A DNA stretch of 64,000 nt, from positions 16,856 to 80,855 of the forward strand of contig JAFXTO010000004.1 in assembly GCA_017535725.1 (NCBI GenBank), read 5' to 3'. The notes beneath the pieces were generated by a model that searched no databases, was not told where the DNA came from, and was given only the letters and a program-made list of their open reading frames with translations. The position numbers were made by a program, and so were the translations under genes. Within the stretch, counting starts at the first letter, position 1, and every line of letters starts with the position of its first letter. The DNA is from Bacteroidaceae bacterium (lineage in GTDB: Bacteria > Bacteroidota > Bacteroidia > Bacteroidales > Bacteroidaceae). This document shows, piece after piece, positions 6,803 through 15,480 of this stretch.

Positions 6803-7954
6803 TCATCTACGAATCTGACGTAGTCTATGCTTGTGCCAAAGGGTTATCACCAATTGATAATAGTTTGGTAAGAACAAATATAAATATATTAAGAAAATTA
6901 ATACCATTATAAACACTGATAGATTAAATAAACTACCATAAAAAACTTCACAGAATCTATAAGGGTCGAAAGAAAGGTTAAACAATAATGTGGCAGTAAC
7001 AATCATATACGGAAATCCGATTAGAATGCCCCATCCAATTCTTAATCTTCTCCTAATTGAATCTTGTCGGAAAATCCGTTTCTTGTAGCCTCTTGCAATG
7101 AGATTGTATCCAGTAATGTTATTATCAAAAGTTGATGTCTTGTATCCGGTGCCCTCACTTTTCAAGAAGAATCTCTTCTTAAGAATACTATCCTTGATAT
7201 CCGGGAAACCTATAATTCCATGCAACTCGCCTCTGACATTGAGATATCTCTTTGTATTCGTTACAATATAGGTGGTTTTGTCCTTCATGTTAGCAGATTG
7301 TTCAATCTCCCAGACGCAACTTGGTCTGTCATTGACTAAGATAAAAATAGATTCTGCCTTCTGCATCAGTTCCAGTACATCCCCTTGCCATGATTTGTCA
7401 TCTACATATACTCGAATTGCGCCGTCTGGGCTGTCTAGCTCTTTCGTCATTCCGACGGCGCACGCCCTAATTCGTGTGTTCAGCAATCTTATGAATTGGT
7501 ATTCGGAGAACTGACTCCTGCGAAAGAAATGCCTCTTTGAGTAATCATCATCAGCAAATCCTCTCAGATAAAGAGCAAAACGGGGATGTTGTTCGAGAAA
7601 TGCCTCTTTAGTGAATGTGGAGACATTGCCTATGTGCCGATTTGTGGCTTTGCTAACAGCGAAATACCAAAAGAGGACGATAGTGTTGGCAATAACCGTT
7701 TTCAGAAGTTCGACTTTCAGGTTGCACACAAATTCTATTTCCCGATATGAGAGGTAAGCGGAAATCAGCAAGTACACGATGTAACAGATGATAGCGAAGA
7801 ACAGGAGTATTCTTCTTCGCCTCTTGGCTTTCTCTCTTAGATATATTGCAGTCTGTGTATTGCTTGCCAACTTTATTTCTCTCTTGATGGGCAAATCAAT
7901 CAGAATGGTCTGCAAGCATGCTACGATGGAGAAGAAGATGATGATGTCTAACAT
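6803..7954 (-). CDS. Multi-pass membrane protein with TIR-like cytoplasmic domain, candidate defence effector
   Basis: 383 residues. Hydrophobic segments lie at about 2-20, 48-68, 83-100, 305-325 and 340-363. Between them is a soluble domain (about 120-300) with RFALYLRGFADDD, then VYVDDKSWQGDVLELM, QKAESIFILVNDRPS and VWEIEQ (214-219). The order of a beta strand, 'W..DV..LM..A', a second strand with IFILV and a 'WE' block resembles TIR-like folds, where the Glu after the fourth helix is catalytic. This is a fold-level inference. It lies 27 bases downstream of the restriction-modification gene, in the same direction, so they probably share a transcript. Codon use is more AT-rich than in neighbours, a sign of separate acquisition. 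Confidence 0.55.
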   Translation of the reverse strand: MLDIIIFFSIVACLQTILIDLPIKREIKLASNTQTAIYLREKAKRRRRILLFFAIICYIVYLLISAYLSYREIEFVCNLKVELLKTVIANTIVLFWYFAVSKATNRHIGNVSTFTKEAFLEQHPRFALYLRGFADDDYSKRHFFRRSQFSEYQFIRLLNTRIRACAVGMTKELDSPDGAIRVYVDDKSWQGDVLELMQKAESIFILVNDRPSCVWEIEQSANMKDKTTYIVTNTKRYLNVRGELHGIIGFPDIKDSILKKRFFLKSEGTGYKTSTFDNNITGYNLIARGYKKRIFRQDSIRRRLRIGWGILIGFPYMIVTATLLFNLSFDPYRFCEVFYGSLFNLSVFIMVLIFLIYLYLFLPNYYQLVITLWHKHRLRQIRR

Positions 7955-7981
7955 TGTGGAGAAAATTATGTGGATGAAGTC

Positions 7982-8884
7982 TTAGTGTTTGAGGAATCCG
8001 TAGGCATAGACTTTTGGCTGGATGGCGGCGGCGAGTGCTCTCATGCGCTGTCTCAGGGTGGTGATGAGGGTGGTGTAGGTGGGGTCTGTGCTCTCGGTGT
8101 TCATCTGCTGGCGGCCGCTGGGAAGTGTCTTGGTGCCTTGGAAGTGGAGACGTATGTCGTAGAAGGAGGCGTTGGGGTGAGTGGCAGCAATGGGCTGGGC
8201 GTGATAGTAGCGCCATAGCTCGCGGCCAGCATTCAAGACGGCGGTGGCTTCGGGTGAGAACGTTAGAGGCTGGGGTGTGATGGTTTCAATTTCGGCCTCG
8301 GTGAATAAGTCAGTTTCTATGGAAGTCGCCGCTTCTTGTGGCAAACGCCCCGCGATGTAGTCGCTCATGAAGTGACTCTCGAACTTCTCTTGTGCGTTGA
8401 CCTCCTTCTCGGTGAAGGGTATCCAGTGGTTCACACCATGGGCAGAGCTGATGCGGTTCTGACCGTGGAAGAGAGTATATATGAGACAATTGTTGATGAA
8501 ATCCTGGTCGGAACGCCATTCTGCTGTTGGTACCAAGTATTGGTCCCGGTCATTCTGCCAAGTGGCTTCAATGGCTTGGCGTATGGCCAGATAAACGCAC
8601 ATAACACCAACATTGCCTTTTGTGATTTCTGCATAGAAGTGATTATGCAGGTCATTGGGTGATAGCTGGCTGGTGACGTAAATGCCAAGATTGTTCTGCA
8701 CATTTGTACCGTTCATCCTCAGATAACCTATCACTTCACCCTCCTTGTCGTAGTAACGGCGTAACCATTCTATGATGTTGGTGTCATTCAGGTAAGAACT
8801 GATGAGTTTGGTTCCGGCAAAGGTGCCGTCAGCTTCATAAACATCAACCCCTTGCTCCGTAAAGTCCTCGTGCTCATCTGTATG
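7982..8884 (-). pseudogene. C-terminal part of the Type IIG enzyme, after the in-frame amber codon
   Basis: The reading frame of the methylase continues uninterrupted after TAG (8885-8887) for 300 more codons: HTDEHEDFTEQGVDVYEADG and onward to VYAYGFLKH. In Type IIG enzymes this region holds the target-recognition domain, so it would supply sequence specificity. It could be made by read-through of the amber codon, or separately from a GTG at 8734 or an ATG at 8719, but I see no promoter of its own. The conserved frame with only one lesion indicates a recent nonsense mutation or a deliberate switch. Confidence 0.7.
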
Positions 8885-10495
8885 CTAGATAAAGAAGCCG
8901 ATGGGGAACTGTCCTTTGACGTTATCGAAGGTATTGGCTGGAACCATGAAAAATCGACCGGGCTTCGCCCGGAATTGCCTTCGGAACTCACGGAAGTTGG
9001 GTGCTTGCACAATTTTCAACTTTGAAAATTGTGCAAGCACCGCTGTATGGAGTTCATCATAGACCCGCATGATGAATTGCGCGAACAATTCACGACAAGC
9101 CAGGCCTATGAGAGGCTTATATTTCTTATAAGTATAGGTGTCAAAGGAAACGCCGGACTTGTTTTTCCCCGTCCCGCTCCGTTGCTTGCTGTCTCCCGCC
9201 TCTGCATAGGGCGGGTTGATATACACCACCAGCTTTCTGCGCTTCTCGGGGTCACGGATGATGTCTTGGAGGGAGTCGGGCAGTTTGGACTTGATGACGT
9301 TCCCCTCCTTGTCTGTGCTGTCGAGCAGCGGATCGTTGAGGAAGTCGAACTGGAAGACATGGCTGTCGAGGAGGTTGGCACCACCCTTGATGCGCTGGCG
9401 CATGGCCTGCACGTCGGCACGGTCGAGGGTGGAGGCGTAGATGTGGTATTTGTTGGTGAGTCCGGCCAGGAGGTTGCCCGTTCCGGCACAGCAGTCCCAG
9501 ACGTAGTACTCGTCCTGCCAGTTTTCGCCCAGCTCGGCGGCCAGGTACTGCTGCGAAAGTTCCACCCATCGGGCAGGGGTGAAGAAGCTGCCCTTGCGCT
9601 CGCGCACGTCCTGCGACACCAGCAGGTCGCGGCGGTTCACGATGTAGTCCCAGTACTCGCGGCGCGGCGGGCGGGCATAGCGGTTCCAGAATTGGGTGTG
9701 TGCCTGCTGATGGTCAGAGAACTGTGCCTTGGTGAAGTCCTCCAGTCCGAGATCATTGATGCGGCGGTCGAGCAGGTAGTGGTCGGTTTGCAGCAGCACA
9801 AAGAGCTTCTCGCCCAGTGTGTTGTTCTCCTTGGAGAGGATGTCTGCCAGATAGAAGTCTGCATCGATGATGCCAGCCTGTTTGGCCAGATCCCAGTTGA
9901 TGTTGATGGTGGGTTTCACGGCTTCGAGCCACTTCAGGTAGATGTGCGTGAAGTTGTTCTTATTGATGCGTATGTGGCGAACACCAGTTCGGCGCAGTCG
10001 GAAGTTGTGGAGGATGAAATGGGTCAGTTCCTTGATATCACGTTCGTAGTCGTAGATTTCGAGGCCGGAATGCAAGGTGTCCGTGAGCAAATCCATGAGC
10101 TGCAGGAACTCCTTGGTCTGGTGGTCACTGGGAGTGACGTTCCAATTGAAGTCGTTCTGTCGTAAGACATCAAGGATGGAGGAATAGGGCAAAAAAGCTA
10201 TCTTGGCGGCATCGAATGCTCCGAGGAAGGCGGGCGGCAGCATACGGTCATGTGGGCGTTCCTTGCCGAGTGTCAGAATGAGCTGGATGAACGATTCGTA
10301 GATGTCGTGTCCTGTGCCCTTCTTAGCCTCCGCCCATAGCAGTGGCTCTGGCTCATTCAGCCCGAGCGGGTCGGCGGGCACGCAGACGCAGAAATCTACA
10401 CGCCCGATAATCTGCGTGCAGTCGAAGTCCGGAAACAGGTCTGCCGCCACTTTGTTCTTCAATTCCTCTTCGAGGATGTTACCGTAATATGCCAT
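8885..10495 (-). CDS. Type IIG restriction-modification enzyme, nuclease-methylase portion (ends at amber stop)
   Basis: From the ATG at 10495 this is 536 residues. The N-terminal part has a PD-(D/E)XK-like signature (GRVDFCVCVP then LLWAEAKKG). The middle carries N6-adenine methylase motif I (WDCCAGTGNLL) and motif IV (VVYINPPYAEAG). Such Eco57I-like proteins cut and methylate with one polypeptide and use a C-terminal recognition domain, here separated by TAG at 8885-8887. The start was chosen because the -7 box (10522-10529) excludes the longer reading from 10597. As written, the product has both catalytic domains but no recognition domain. Confidence 0.8.
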   Translation of the reverse strand: MAYYGNILEEELKNKVAADLFPDFDCTQIIGRVDFCVCVPADPLGLNEPEPLLWAEAKKGTGHDIYESFIQLILTLGKERPHDRMLPPAFLGAFDAAKIAFLPYSSILDVLRQNDFNWNVTPSDHQTKEFLQLMDLLTDTLHSGLEIYDYERDIKELTHFILHNFRLRRTGVRHIRINKNNFTHIYLKWLEAVKPTININWDLAKQAGIIDADFYLADILSKENNTLGEKLFVLLQTDHYLLDRRINDLGLEDFTKAQFSDHQQAHTQFWNRYARPPRREYWDYIVNRRDLLVSQDVRERKGSFFTPARWVELSQQYLAAELGENWQDEYYVWDCCAGTGNLLAGLTNKYHIYASTLDRADVQAMRQRIKGGANLLDSHVFQFDFLNDPLLDSTDKEGNVIKSKLPDSLQDIIRDPEKRRKLVVYINPPYAEAGDSKQRSGTGKNKSGVSFDTYTYKKYKPLIGLACRELFAQFIMRVYDELHTAVLAQFSKLKIVQAPNFREFRRQFRAKPGRFFMVPANTFDNVKGQFPIGFFI

Positions 10496-10521
10496 GCCTG
10501 CATGTTTTGATATTTTGGGGG

Positions 10522-10529
10522 CAAAGGTA
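10522..10529 (-). promoter_or_regulatory. -7 box (TACCTTTG) of the restriction-modification gene
   Basis: TACCTTTGC on the minus strand, 27 bases before the ATG at 10495, gives a leader of about 20 bases. Confidence 0.7.
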
Positions 10530-10624
10530 GTATTTTGTATTGAGTTTTGCCCCAAAATTCCATGAAAAATGTAATCTTGTGCGAAGAATGGATGCATTTT
10601 CGCGCGCGAGGCGACCGGCGTGGC

Positions 10625-10846
10625 TCACGGCTCCCCCAGGAACCGCACGATGGTGCGGACCTGCCGCGGCGTATAGACTTTCTGCCCGATATGCCAGCCC
10701 TGCCGACGCAGCGCAAGGGAAAGGGTGCGGCAGGCCAGCAGCTCGCGGTTGAAGCAGCGGCGGGCCCAGGAGGGGGAGCAGAAGGGGTAGTACATGACGG
10801 CTAGTTCGGAGGTGCCGTAGGCCCGGTGGCGAAAGGGTGTTTCCAT
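10625..10846 (-). CDS. DUF4248 family protein
   Basis: 73 residues from the ATG at 10846: METPFRHRAYGTSELAVMYY, then PFCSPSWARRCFNREL, and at the end GQKVYTPRQVRTIVRFLGEP. This is the short DUF4248 protein seen in many Bacteroidota elements, often beside a HU-like gene; its function is unknown. The 'YTPRQVRTIVRFLG' end looks like a helix-turn-helix-like DNA-contact segment. It is divergent from the HU-like gene and has a -7 box at 10889-10896. Confidence 0.75.
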   Translation of the reverse strand: METPFRHRAYGTSELAVMYYPFCSPSWARRCFNRELLACRTLSLALRRQGWHIGQKVYTPRQVRTIVRFLGEP

Positions 10847-10888
10847 GATGACAGAGGTTGGTGCGTCTTCGGTTACTTTTTCACGACA

Positions 10889-10896
10889 CAAAAGTA
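10889..10896 (-). promoter_or_regulatory. -7 box (TACTTTTG) of the DUF4248 gene
   Basis: TACTTTTG on the minus strand fits TAnnTTTG and lies 43 bases upstream of the ATG at 10846. Confidence 0.55.
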
Positions 10897-11002
10897 GTCA
10901 TAATCTATCAGAGCGCCAAACAGATAGGGAGTTTTTTCGCCCGCAGCGCACCGGATTGCGCCGTTTTGCACGACTGCGTGCGCCTCGGTGCGGGAAATGG
11001 CG

Positions 11003-11010
11003 TACCTTTG
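11003..11010 (+). promoter_or_regulatory. -7 box (TACCTTTG) of the HU-like gene
   Basis: TACCTTTG on the plus strand starts a leader of about 230 bases before the HU-like ATG. Together with the minus box at 10889 it forms a divergent promoter region. Confidence 0.65.
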
Positions 11011-11090
11011 CACCGGCAAACGACAGGACGTAAGCCCGGACTCCGGCGCGCAGAAGCCCAGAGGCACGGACACCGCTCCACACTCCCGTC

Positions 11091-11150
11091 GGCGCGGAAG
11101 TATAGAAGAAACGGCGTGGAAGTATAGAATGAAGCGCGTGGAAGTACTAC
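11091..11150 (+). repeat. Tandem GGAAGTATAGAA repeats in the HU-like leader
   Basis: GGAAGTATAGAA at about 11095 and 11117, and a third truncated GGAAGTACTA at about 11139, recur with a 22-base period, each preceded by CG(C/T)G. They lie in the untranslated leader of the HU-like gene and could be protein- or RNA-binding sites. Confidence 0.5.
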
Positions 11151-11245
11151 TCCCGCCGACACGGAAGCCCGGAGAGACGTCCGGCGAAGCCTGCCCCAGC
11201 CACGAAATCAACCCTATTATTAACCATCAAAAACACAAGAAAGCT

Positions 11246-11725
11246 ATGTTAGACTATTCCGTAGCAATGCTCAAGAACCCCTTGCACGAGAACGACCCCG
11301 CCAAGGCCTACGCCTACCTGCAGTCGCGCGGCCTGCTCGAAATCGAGGAGGTTGCCGAGCACATGGTGCAGCACGGCTGCGCCTACGATAAGGCCGACAT
11401 CGTGGCCATCATCACCAAGCTCGTCAGTTGTACCCGAGAGCTGCTCACTGACTGCTACAGCGTGCGTCTGGGCGACCTTGGCCGCTTCTTCCTCAGTGCC
11501 AAGAGCCGAGGTGCCGTCAGCCTGAAGAAGTTCACCGAGGAGAACATCGAGGAAATCAACATCAACTTCGTTCCCTCCAAGGAGTTCGAGAACCTCCGCT
11601 CCAGGGTCAGCCTCCACAAGGTGCCCAGCCGCGCCGCCGTGGCCGCCACGCTGGCCGCACAACTCGAGGGCCTCACCCAGGCCGACTGGACGTCGGAGGA
11701 CGAAGAGGAGGACGACGAGCCTTAA
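11246..11725 (+). CDS. HU-like DNA-binding protein
   Basis: 159 residues from the ATG at 11246 (MLDYSVAMLKNPLHENDPAK). The core follows the Bacteroidota HU-family plan: N-terminal helices (IEEVAEHMVQHGCAYDKADI), then LVSCTRELLTDCYSVRLGDLGRFFLSAKSRG where the beta-arms should begin. It ends in an acidic tail (SEDEEEDDEP). It would act as a DNA architectural protein. It is one of few plus-strand genes in this half and is followed by a strong terminator. Confidence 0.8.
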   Translation: MLDYSVAMLKNPLHENDPAKAYAYLQSRGLLEIEEVAEHMVQHGCAYDKADIVAIITKLVSCTRELLTDCYSVRLGDLGRFFLSAKSRGAVSLKKFTEENIEEININFVPSKEFENLRSRVSLHKVPSRAAVAATLAAQLEGLTQADWTSEDEEEDDEP

Positions 11726-11787
11726 ACCTTAAGTCCCGGCACCGCGCCAGGCACCGCGCCTGCGCTGCCATGCCATGAATGACGAGT

Positions 11788-11832
11788 CCCGCCCCGCACG
11801 ACGAATGAGCGTGCGGGGCGGGCGTTTGTTTT
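11788..11832 (+). terminator. Intrinsic terminator of the HU-like gene
   Basis: CCCGCCCCGCACG (11788-11800) and CGTGCGGGGCGGG (11810-11822) make a 13-bp perfect stem followed by CGTTTGTTTT. Confidence 0.9.
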
Positions 11833-11996
11833 CAGGCATCCTTCCCTTCGTGCCCGGCAGCGGGCGGCAGGCGGCACTGCTCGAAGGACAGGGCTACACA
11901 CAGGGCTGCAATGGTGCCGACGAGCCACGAGGTGCCGCAGCCGTCCGGCGCATCGAGGACGAAGTATCCGCTTTCGACGCTGTTTACTACTGCCAT
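11832..11996 (-). pseudogene. Truncated copy of the 388-aa phage gene's 5' end
   Basis: The 54-residue frame starts MAVVNSVESGYFVLD, identical to the first 15 residues of the 388-aa protein at 15788-16954, then diverges (APDGCGTSWLVGTIAALCVA) and stops. It sits on a roughly 155-bp segment duplicated from 16910-17066, including the same overlap with the gene before it. It may still be translated, but is best seen as debris of the duplication. Confidence 0.7.
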
Positions 11997-12109
11997 TGCC
12001 AGATATCGTATTTGAGGGTTACGCTTGGGGCGTGCAGGCGCAGGTCATAGCCGATGCCGAGCTCTGCGCGCTTAAGACGCAGGCCGACCACGAGTGCCGC
12101 CTGCTCGTT
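11953..12109. repeat. Direct duplication, copy 1 (other copy 16910-17066)
   Basis: About 155 bases match 16910-17066 with only about five substitutions, in the same orientation and about 4.96 kb apart. The copied segment spans the 3' end of one gene and the 5' end of the next. Confidence 0.9.
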
Positions 12110-12289
12110 GCCGTTGTCGCCCGTCACTAGTAGGTTGCCCTCGTCGAGGAAGAGGGCGGGATAAAGGAGGCGGTGTGCCATGAGAGTGGCGGCATCGTCC
12201 ATGGAGCAGGCGAAATGGGGTTCCGCCTCGCTGTGTCGGATGAGGGTGTGCTCGGTGGCCAGCTGTGTGAAGTATTCCTTGACGGTCAT
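11987..12289 (-). CDS. Chimeric phage protein, 100 aa, with duplicated C-terminus
   Basis: Residues 1-60 (MTVKEYFTQLATEHTLIRHS through LFLDEGNLLVTGDNG) belong to a protein I do not recognise. Residues 61-100 (AALVVGLRLKRAELGIGYDL and on to YDIWQWQ) are identical to the C-terminus of the 200-aa protein at 16945-17547. It overlaps the preceding 12286-13074 gene by 4 bases and is the last gene of that leftward run. The fusion follows from the 155-bp duplication, so the original C-terminus has probably been lost. Confidence 0.75.
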   Translation of the reverse strand: MTVKEYFTQLATEHTLIRHSEAEPHFACSMDDAATLMAHRLLYPALFLDEGNLLVTGDNGNEQAALVVGLRLKRAELGIGYDLRLHAPSVTLKYDIWQWQ

Positions 12290-13074
12290 GCCTTCTGCTG
12301 CTTGATGCGTTTATCGAGGATGCGTATGACGTCCATGCAGGGCAGTTCCTTGTAGCTCTCAATGCGTGTCAGGTCATCGCCGACGAGGGTGTCGAAGATG
12401 TTCAGCCACGAACCGGGTCTCTGCTTGATGGTGCGTGCTGTGTCCGCATGTTTTTCCTGTGTCTCTGCCGCAGGAAAGAGATGTGGATAGGCACCACTGA
12501 GCCACGTCCGGATCATTCCCCAGTTAAAGGCTATGCCCTCCAGCAGCCAGCGGTCCGGGTATTCCTCCAGCCGTGCGGTGACGTGCTGGATGTCCAGCTC
12601 GGCGAAGGTCTTGTCCTCCTCGAGGTAGAGGGCGGCCACCATGGATAGCGCGTACTGAGCCTTGCCCGTGTAGACGTACCACTGGTAGAACTGATCCACG
12701 GTCATGAACTGCTGGAACGTCATGCCCTTTAGCTGTGCGGCAGGTGCCTGGAGGCGCAGCGCCTTCGTCCGCTTCTTCTTGTCCGCAAGAAAAATGATGT
12801 CGGCAATGGGGAAGTGATCAATCTTGTCCACCTTCCAGATACCGCGCAGCTGGTCTGTCAGCACATACAGGTGCCACAGATCCAGACGTGGCAGCAGTTT
12901 CTCGGGTATGCCGAAGAAATTAAGGAAGAACTGTTCCTCTGCGATGCGTCCCTGGGAAAGGGCGAGCAGAGCGGTGAACTGCTGGCCCGTGGCCTCGCTG
13001 AGTCTCTCGGGGATAATGGCGGTGTGATACTTCACGCTGCCATGTTCCCGGAATTCAAATCGAATTGTTTTCAT
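12286..13074 (-). CDS. Hypothetical phage protein, 262 aa
   Basis: From the ATG at 13074 (MKTIRFEFREHGSVKYHTAI) this is a soluble, mixed-charge protein without membrane segments. It has a central WYVYTGKAQYALSMVAALYL stretch. I do not recognise a family. Its position between the 340-aa and 100-aa genes, with overlaps on both sides, places it in the portal/head-completion operon. Confidence 0.6.
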   Translation of the reverse strand: MKTIRFEFREHGSVKYHTAIIPERLSEATGQQFTALLALSQGRIAEEQFFLNFFGIPEKLLPRLDLWHLYVLTDQLRGIWKVDKIDHFPIADIIFLADKKKRTKALRLQAPAAQLKGMTFQQFMTVDQFYQWYVYTGKAQYALSMVAALYLEEDKTFAELDIQHVTARLEEYPDRWLLEGIAFNWGMIRTWLSGAYPHLFPAAETQEKHADTARTIKQRPGSWLNIFDTLVGDDLTRIESYKELPCMDVIRILDKRIKQQKA

Positions 13075-14093
13075 GCCCAAAAAGTTTTTTTATCGTTGTT
13101 GTCTCTTTTGAAAACGTCGCTCTGGTGTCCGCAGAAATATTCAGGCCATTTCCATTCGATGAAGGCGAGCAGGTTGTCGGCGTTGCGCTGTGCCTCTGCC
13201 TCGGCGATGGCGGCCGCGTCGTGAGCCTCGCGCCGTGTGGCGGGTGTGGTGGTCTGGTTGTCGGAGCTTCCGGCATCCTGACCGATGAAGTACAGTCCCC
13301 GGTCTGTGAGGGAGCCTGTTTCGCGGATGAGCTGTGCCACGGCCTTCTTCACGACGAAGGGGATGCACTTTTGGCGCAGCTCCTCGTAGGTGCGGGAGGT
13401 GGAACCCGACGCTGATGCTACGGGCACGGGGGCAGTGGCAGTTCCGGCTTCGAGGGCCTGCTGCATGGCGGTGTAGAGGTTCCAGCCCAGTAGGGGGCGT
13501 AGCTCGTTGTTGCAGACGGTGGTCAGGATGGGAACGAGACGCAGGAAGACCAGGCGGGAGTTGTTAATGAAGTGGGCGGCGTTGACTTCTGCCGTACGCT
13601 GCACGATGGCGGTGCGGGTGTTGACGTGTGCGGGCATCTCCGCATAGCCTTCCAGTTCTGTGAAAGATGCATCGAGGAGGTCGAGGATGCGGTCTATGGC
13701 GTTGAATCCTCGGTTCTTGAAGGTCTGGCGCAGGCGGTCTTCCTGATATTTGAAGGGACTGCCGAAGTTCTCCGTCTGCTGCCGCTGGAACCCTTGGTCG
13801 GTAATGCGGAGCTGCAGGGCATCGTAGTTGGCGTAGCAGGCCAGATTGGCCTCGGCGGCCTGGAGGATGCGAAGGAGGGTGGTGAAGGCCCCGTCTGGAA
13901 AACCGACGGGCACCGCCCCAGAATAGATGGCCTCGAAGGTAGCCATGAGGGCAGTGCCGAAGACAGGGGTGAGGTACAGCTCATCGGCGGCCATCAGGCT
14001 GGACTGCACCTTCTCAAAGCTCAGGGCAGAGGATACGGGGATGACATCGTTCATCTCCCTGCCATTGTTCCATTTTTCTGTGCTGAAAAACAT
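13071..14093 (-). CDS. DUF6712-like phage structural protein, 340 aa
   Basis: An all-helical, Ala-rich protein beginning with an aromatic N-terminus (MFFSTEKWNNG). It has a helical core (SSLMAADELYLTPVFGTALM, LLRILQAAEANLACYANYDA, LPIGTs-like features absent). The family assignment comes from overall recall of Bacteroidota phage proteins of this type and is tentative. It starts 2 bases from the stop of the portal gene, as expected for a head-tail connector or completion protein. Confidence 0.55.
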   Translation of the reverse strand: MFFSTEKWNNGREMNDVIPVSSALSFEKVQSSLMAADELYLTPVFGTALMATFEAIYSGAVPVGFPDGAFTTLLRILQAAEANLACYANYDALQLRITDQGFQRQQTENFGSPFKYQEDRLRQTFKNRGFNAIDRILDLLDASFTELEGYAEMPAHVNTRTAIVQRTAEVNAAHFINNSRLVFLRLVPILTTVCNNELRPLLGWNLYTAMQQALEAGTATAPVPVASASGSTSRTYEELRQKCIPFVVKKAVAQLIRETGSLTDRGLYFIGQDAGSSDNQTTTPATRREAHDAAAIAEAEAQRNADNLLAFIEWKWPEYFCGHQSDVFKRDNNDKKTFWA

Positions 14094-14094
14094 A

Positions 14095-15480
14095 TTAACT
14101 CAGGGTTTTCTGGGTGCCAGCACCCGTGTCAAGTGTTGTCAATATGGTATTGCGGTAGCGGAGCTGCACGTCGTCGCCATAACCCCATGAGCGTAGCATG
14201 AGGTAGATGGGGTCGAGGAGATTCTGGCGGTCCACCCAGGCGTTGGCGATGTTGACGAGGAAAGCCTCGCTTATGTTCGAGCCGCCCTGGTTGCCGGCGT
14301 AGGTACCGCCCGGCATACCGGCACCGAAGACGTTGGGGTTGACTCCGAGGGTGAAGAGGATTTCGGAGTTCGCGGCGGCGGAGGTGACGAGGTTCTCACC
14401 GCCCTTGTACTTGTTGTCCAGTGCCTGGATCTTCCACTCTTCCTCCACCTTGCCATTGGCCTCGTTGACGGCGTACATGGTCATCAGTGGTTTCTCGGCG
14501 TTCTCCACTCCCGTGAGGTTGCGCTCCATGTCATCCATGTACTTCTGGATGTCGGCCTTGCGTTTCTCCACTCCGGATGCTCCGAGGTTGCTATAGTCCT
14601 GCAGGGGGAATCGTCGGTCCCAGAAGCTGTAGGGAATCTGCACGTGCCATTTCCAGGTAATCTGGTTCTGATAGGCTTTTTTCAGGAACTTGGGAACCTG
14701 CTGTGCGATATCCACCCATCCGAGGACGTAGGCCGGCAACCACACGGGTTCAGCATAGACGTCGTGGTTGCTCCAACTGTCGCGCAAGAGGCATACCAGG
14801 GGTTGCTTCAGCGTCCCCTTCAGTCGGCGGGTGTCATACTCCAGCTGCGGGTCGTAGTCCATGAGGGTGTCGAGCACTCGCGGCGTGTCGCTCTCCACGG
14901 TGGCTGGCAGGCTGGGCCAGCATCCGCTGACGATGCACTTGGAGCGCCCCACGGCATCTGGCACCGTCTGGCGGGCATAGAGTGCATTGATGGGGTTCAG
15001 TCCGATGATACGCTGTCCGGTGGCATCAGGAATGAGTTCCACGGGCGAGCATCCCATCTTGAAGTAGTCGCGGGAGGCTGTCTCGGTGAAGCGTCGCACC
15101 ATGCGGCTGCCGAGGAGGGCTGTGAGCTGCGGGTCATCGATGGGCTGCAGCTGCTCGTTGCCCCGTTCGTCGTAGCCCGTGACGCGGCAGGCGAAGAGTC
15201 CCTGCCCCAGCGTCAGGTTGCGCAGGAAGCGCAGGCCGGTGTTGAGCACCGAAGTCTCGCCCACGACCTTCGCCGCGCGGCGGGGGAAGTCGTTGTCCGG
15301 TCCCCATGGCAGGATGCGGTGTCCCTGCCATTCGAGGTAGGTGGTCTGCAGGCTCTCGAAGGGTGCCAGGATGTCGCGCTTGCGCACCTCGTAGTTGTCT
15401 GGGCGCCCTGTGCTCTCTCCGAAAACGGCGGAGGACTGCATCATCAGGGGCGTGGCCTCGTTATTGAACAGGATGTCCAT
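14095..15480 (-). CDS. Phage portal-like protein
   Basis: 461 residues. The N-terminal region (PRRAAKVVGETSVLNTGLRF) is followed by a middle with QIPYSFWDRRFPLQDYSNLG. The C-terminal part (SEILFTLGVNPNVFGAGMPG, then GGSNISEAFLVNIANAWVDRQ) matches the 'leading to clip and stem' pattern of portal-like proteins in Bacteroidota prophages. The portal ring would sit at one capsid vertex and pass DNA. It overlaps the preceding 98-aa gene by 20 bases. It lies about 9 kb downstream of the terminase, an unusual spread. Confidence 0.7.
   Translation of the reverse strand: MDILFNNEATPLMMQSSAVFGESTGRPDNYEVRKRDILAPFESLQTTYLEWQGHRILPWGPDNDFPRRAAKVVGETSVLNTGLRFLRNLTLGQGLFACRVTGYDERGNEQLQPIDDPQLTALLGSRMVRRFTETASRDYFKMGCSPVELIPDATGQRIIGLNPINALYARQTVPDAVGRSKCIVSGCWPSLPATVESDTPRVLDTLMDYDPQLEYDTRRLKGTLKQPLVCLLRDSWSNHDVYAEPVWLPAYVLGWVDIAQQVPKFLKKAYQNQITWKWHVQIPYSFWDRRFPLQDYSNLGASGVEKRKADIQKYMDDMERNLTGVENAEKPLMTMYAVNEANGKVEEEWKIQALDNKYKGGENLVTSAAANSEILFTLGVNPNVFGAGMPGGTYAGNQGGSNISEAFLVNIANAWVDRQNLLDPIYLMLRSWGYGDDVQLRYRNTILTTLDTGAGTQKTLS

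Noticed and set aside
8885-8887. General recoding of TAG as an amino acid in this prophage
   Set aside because: hicB-1 ends in TAG followed by unrelated sequence and a terminator, while the other phage stops I read are TAA or TGA. Only one gene contains an internal TAG, so recoding is not supported.
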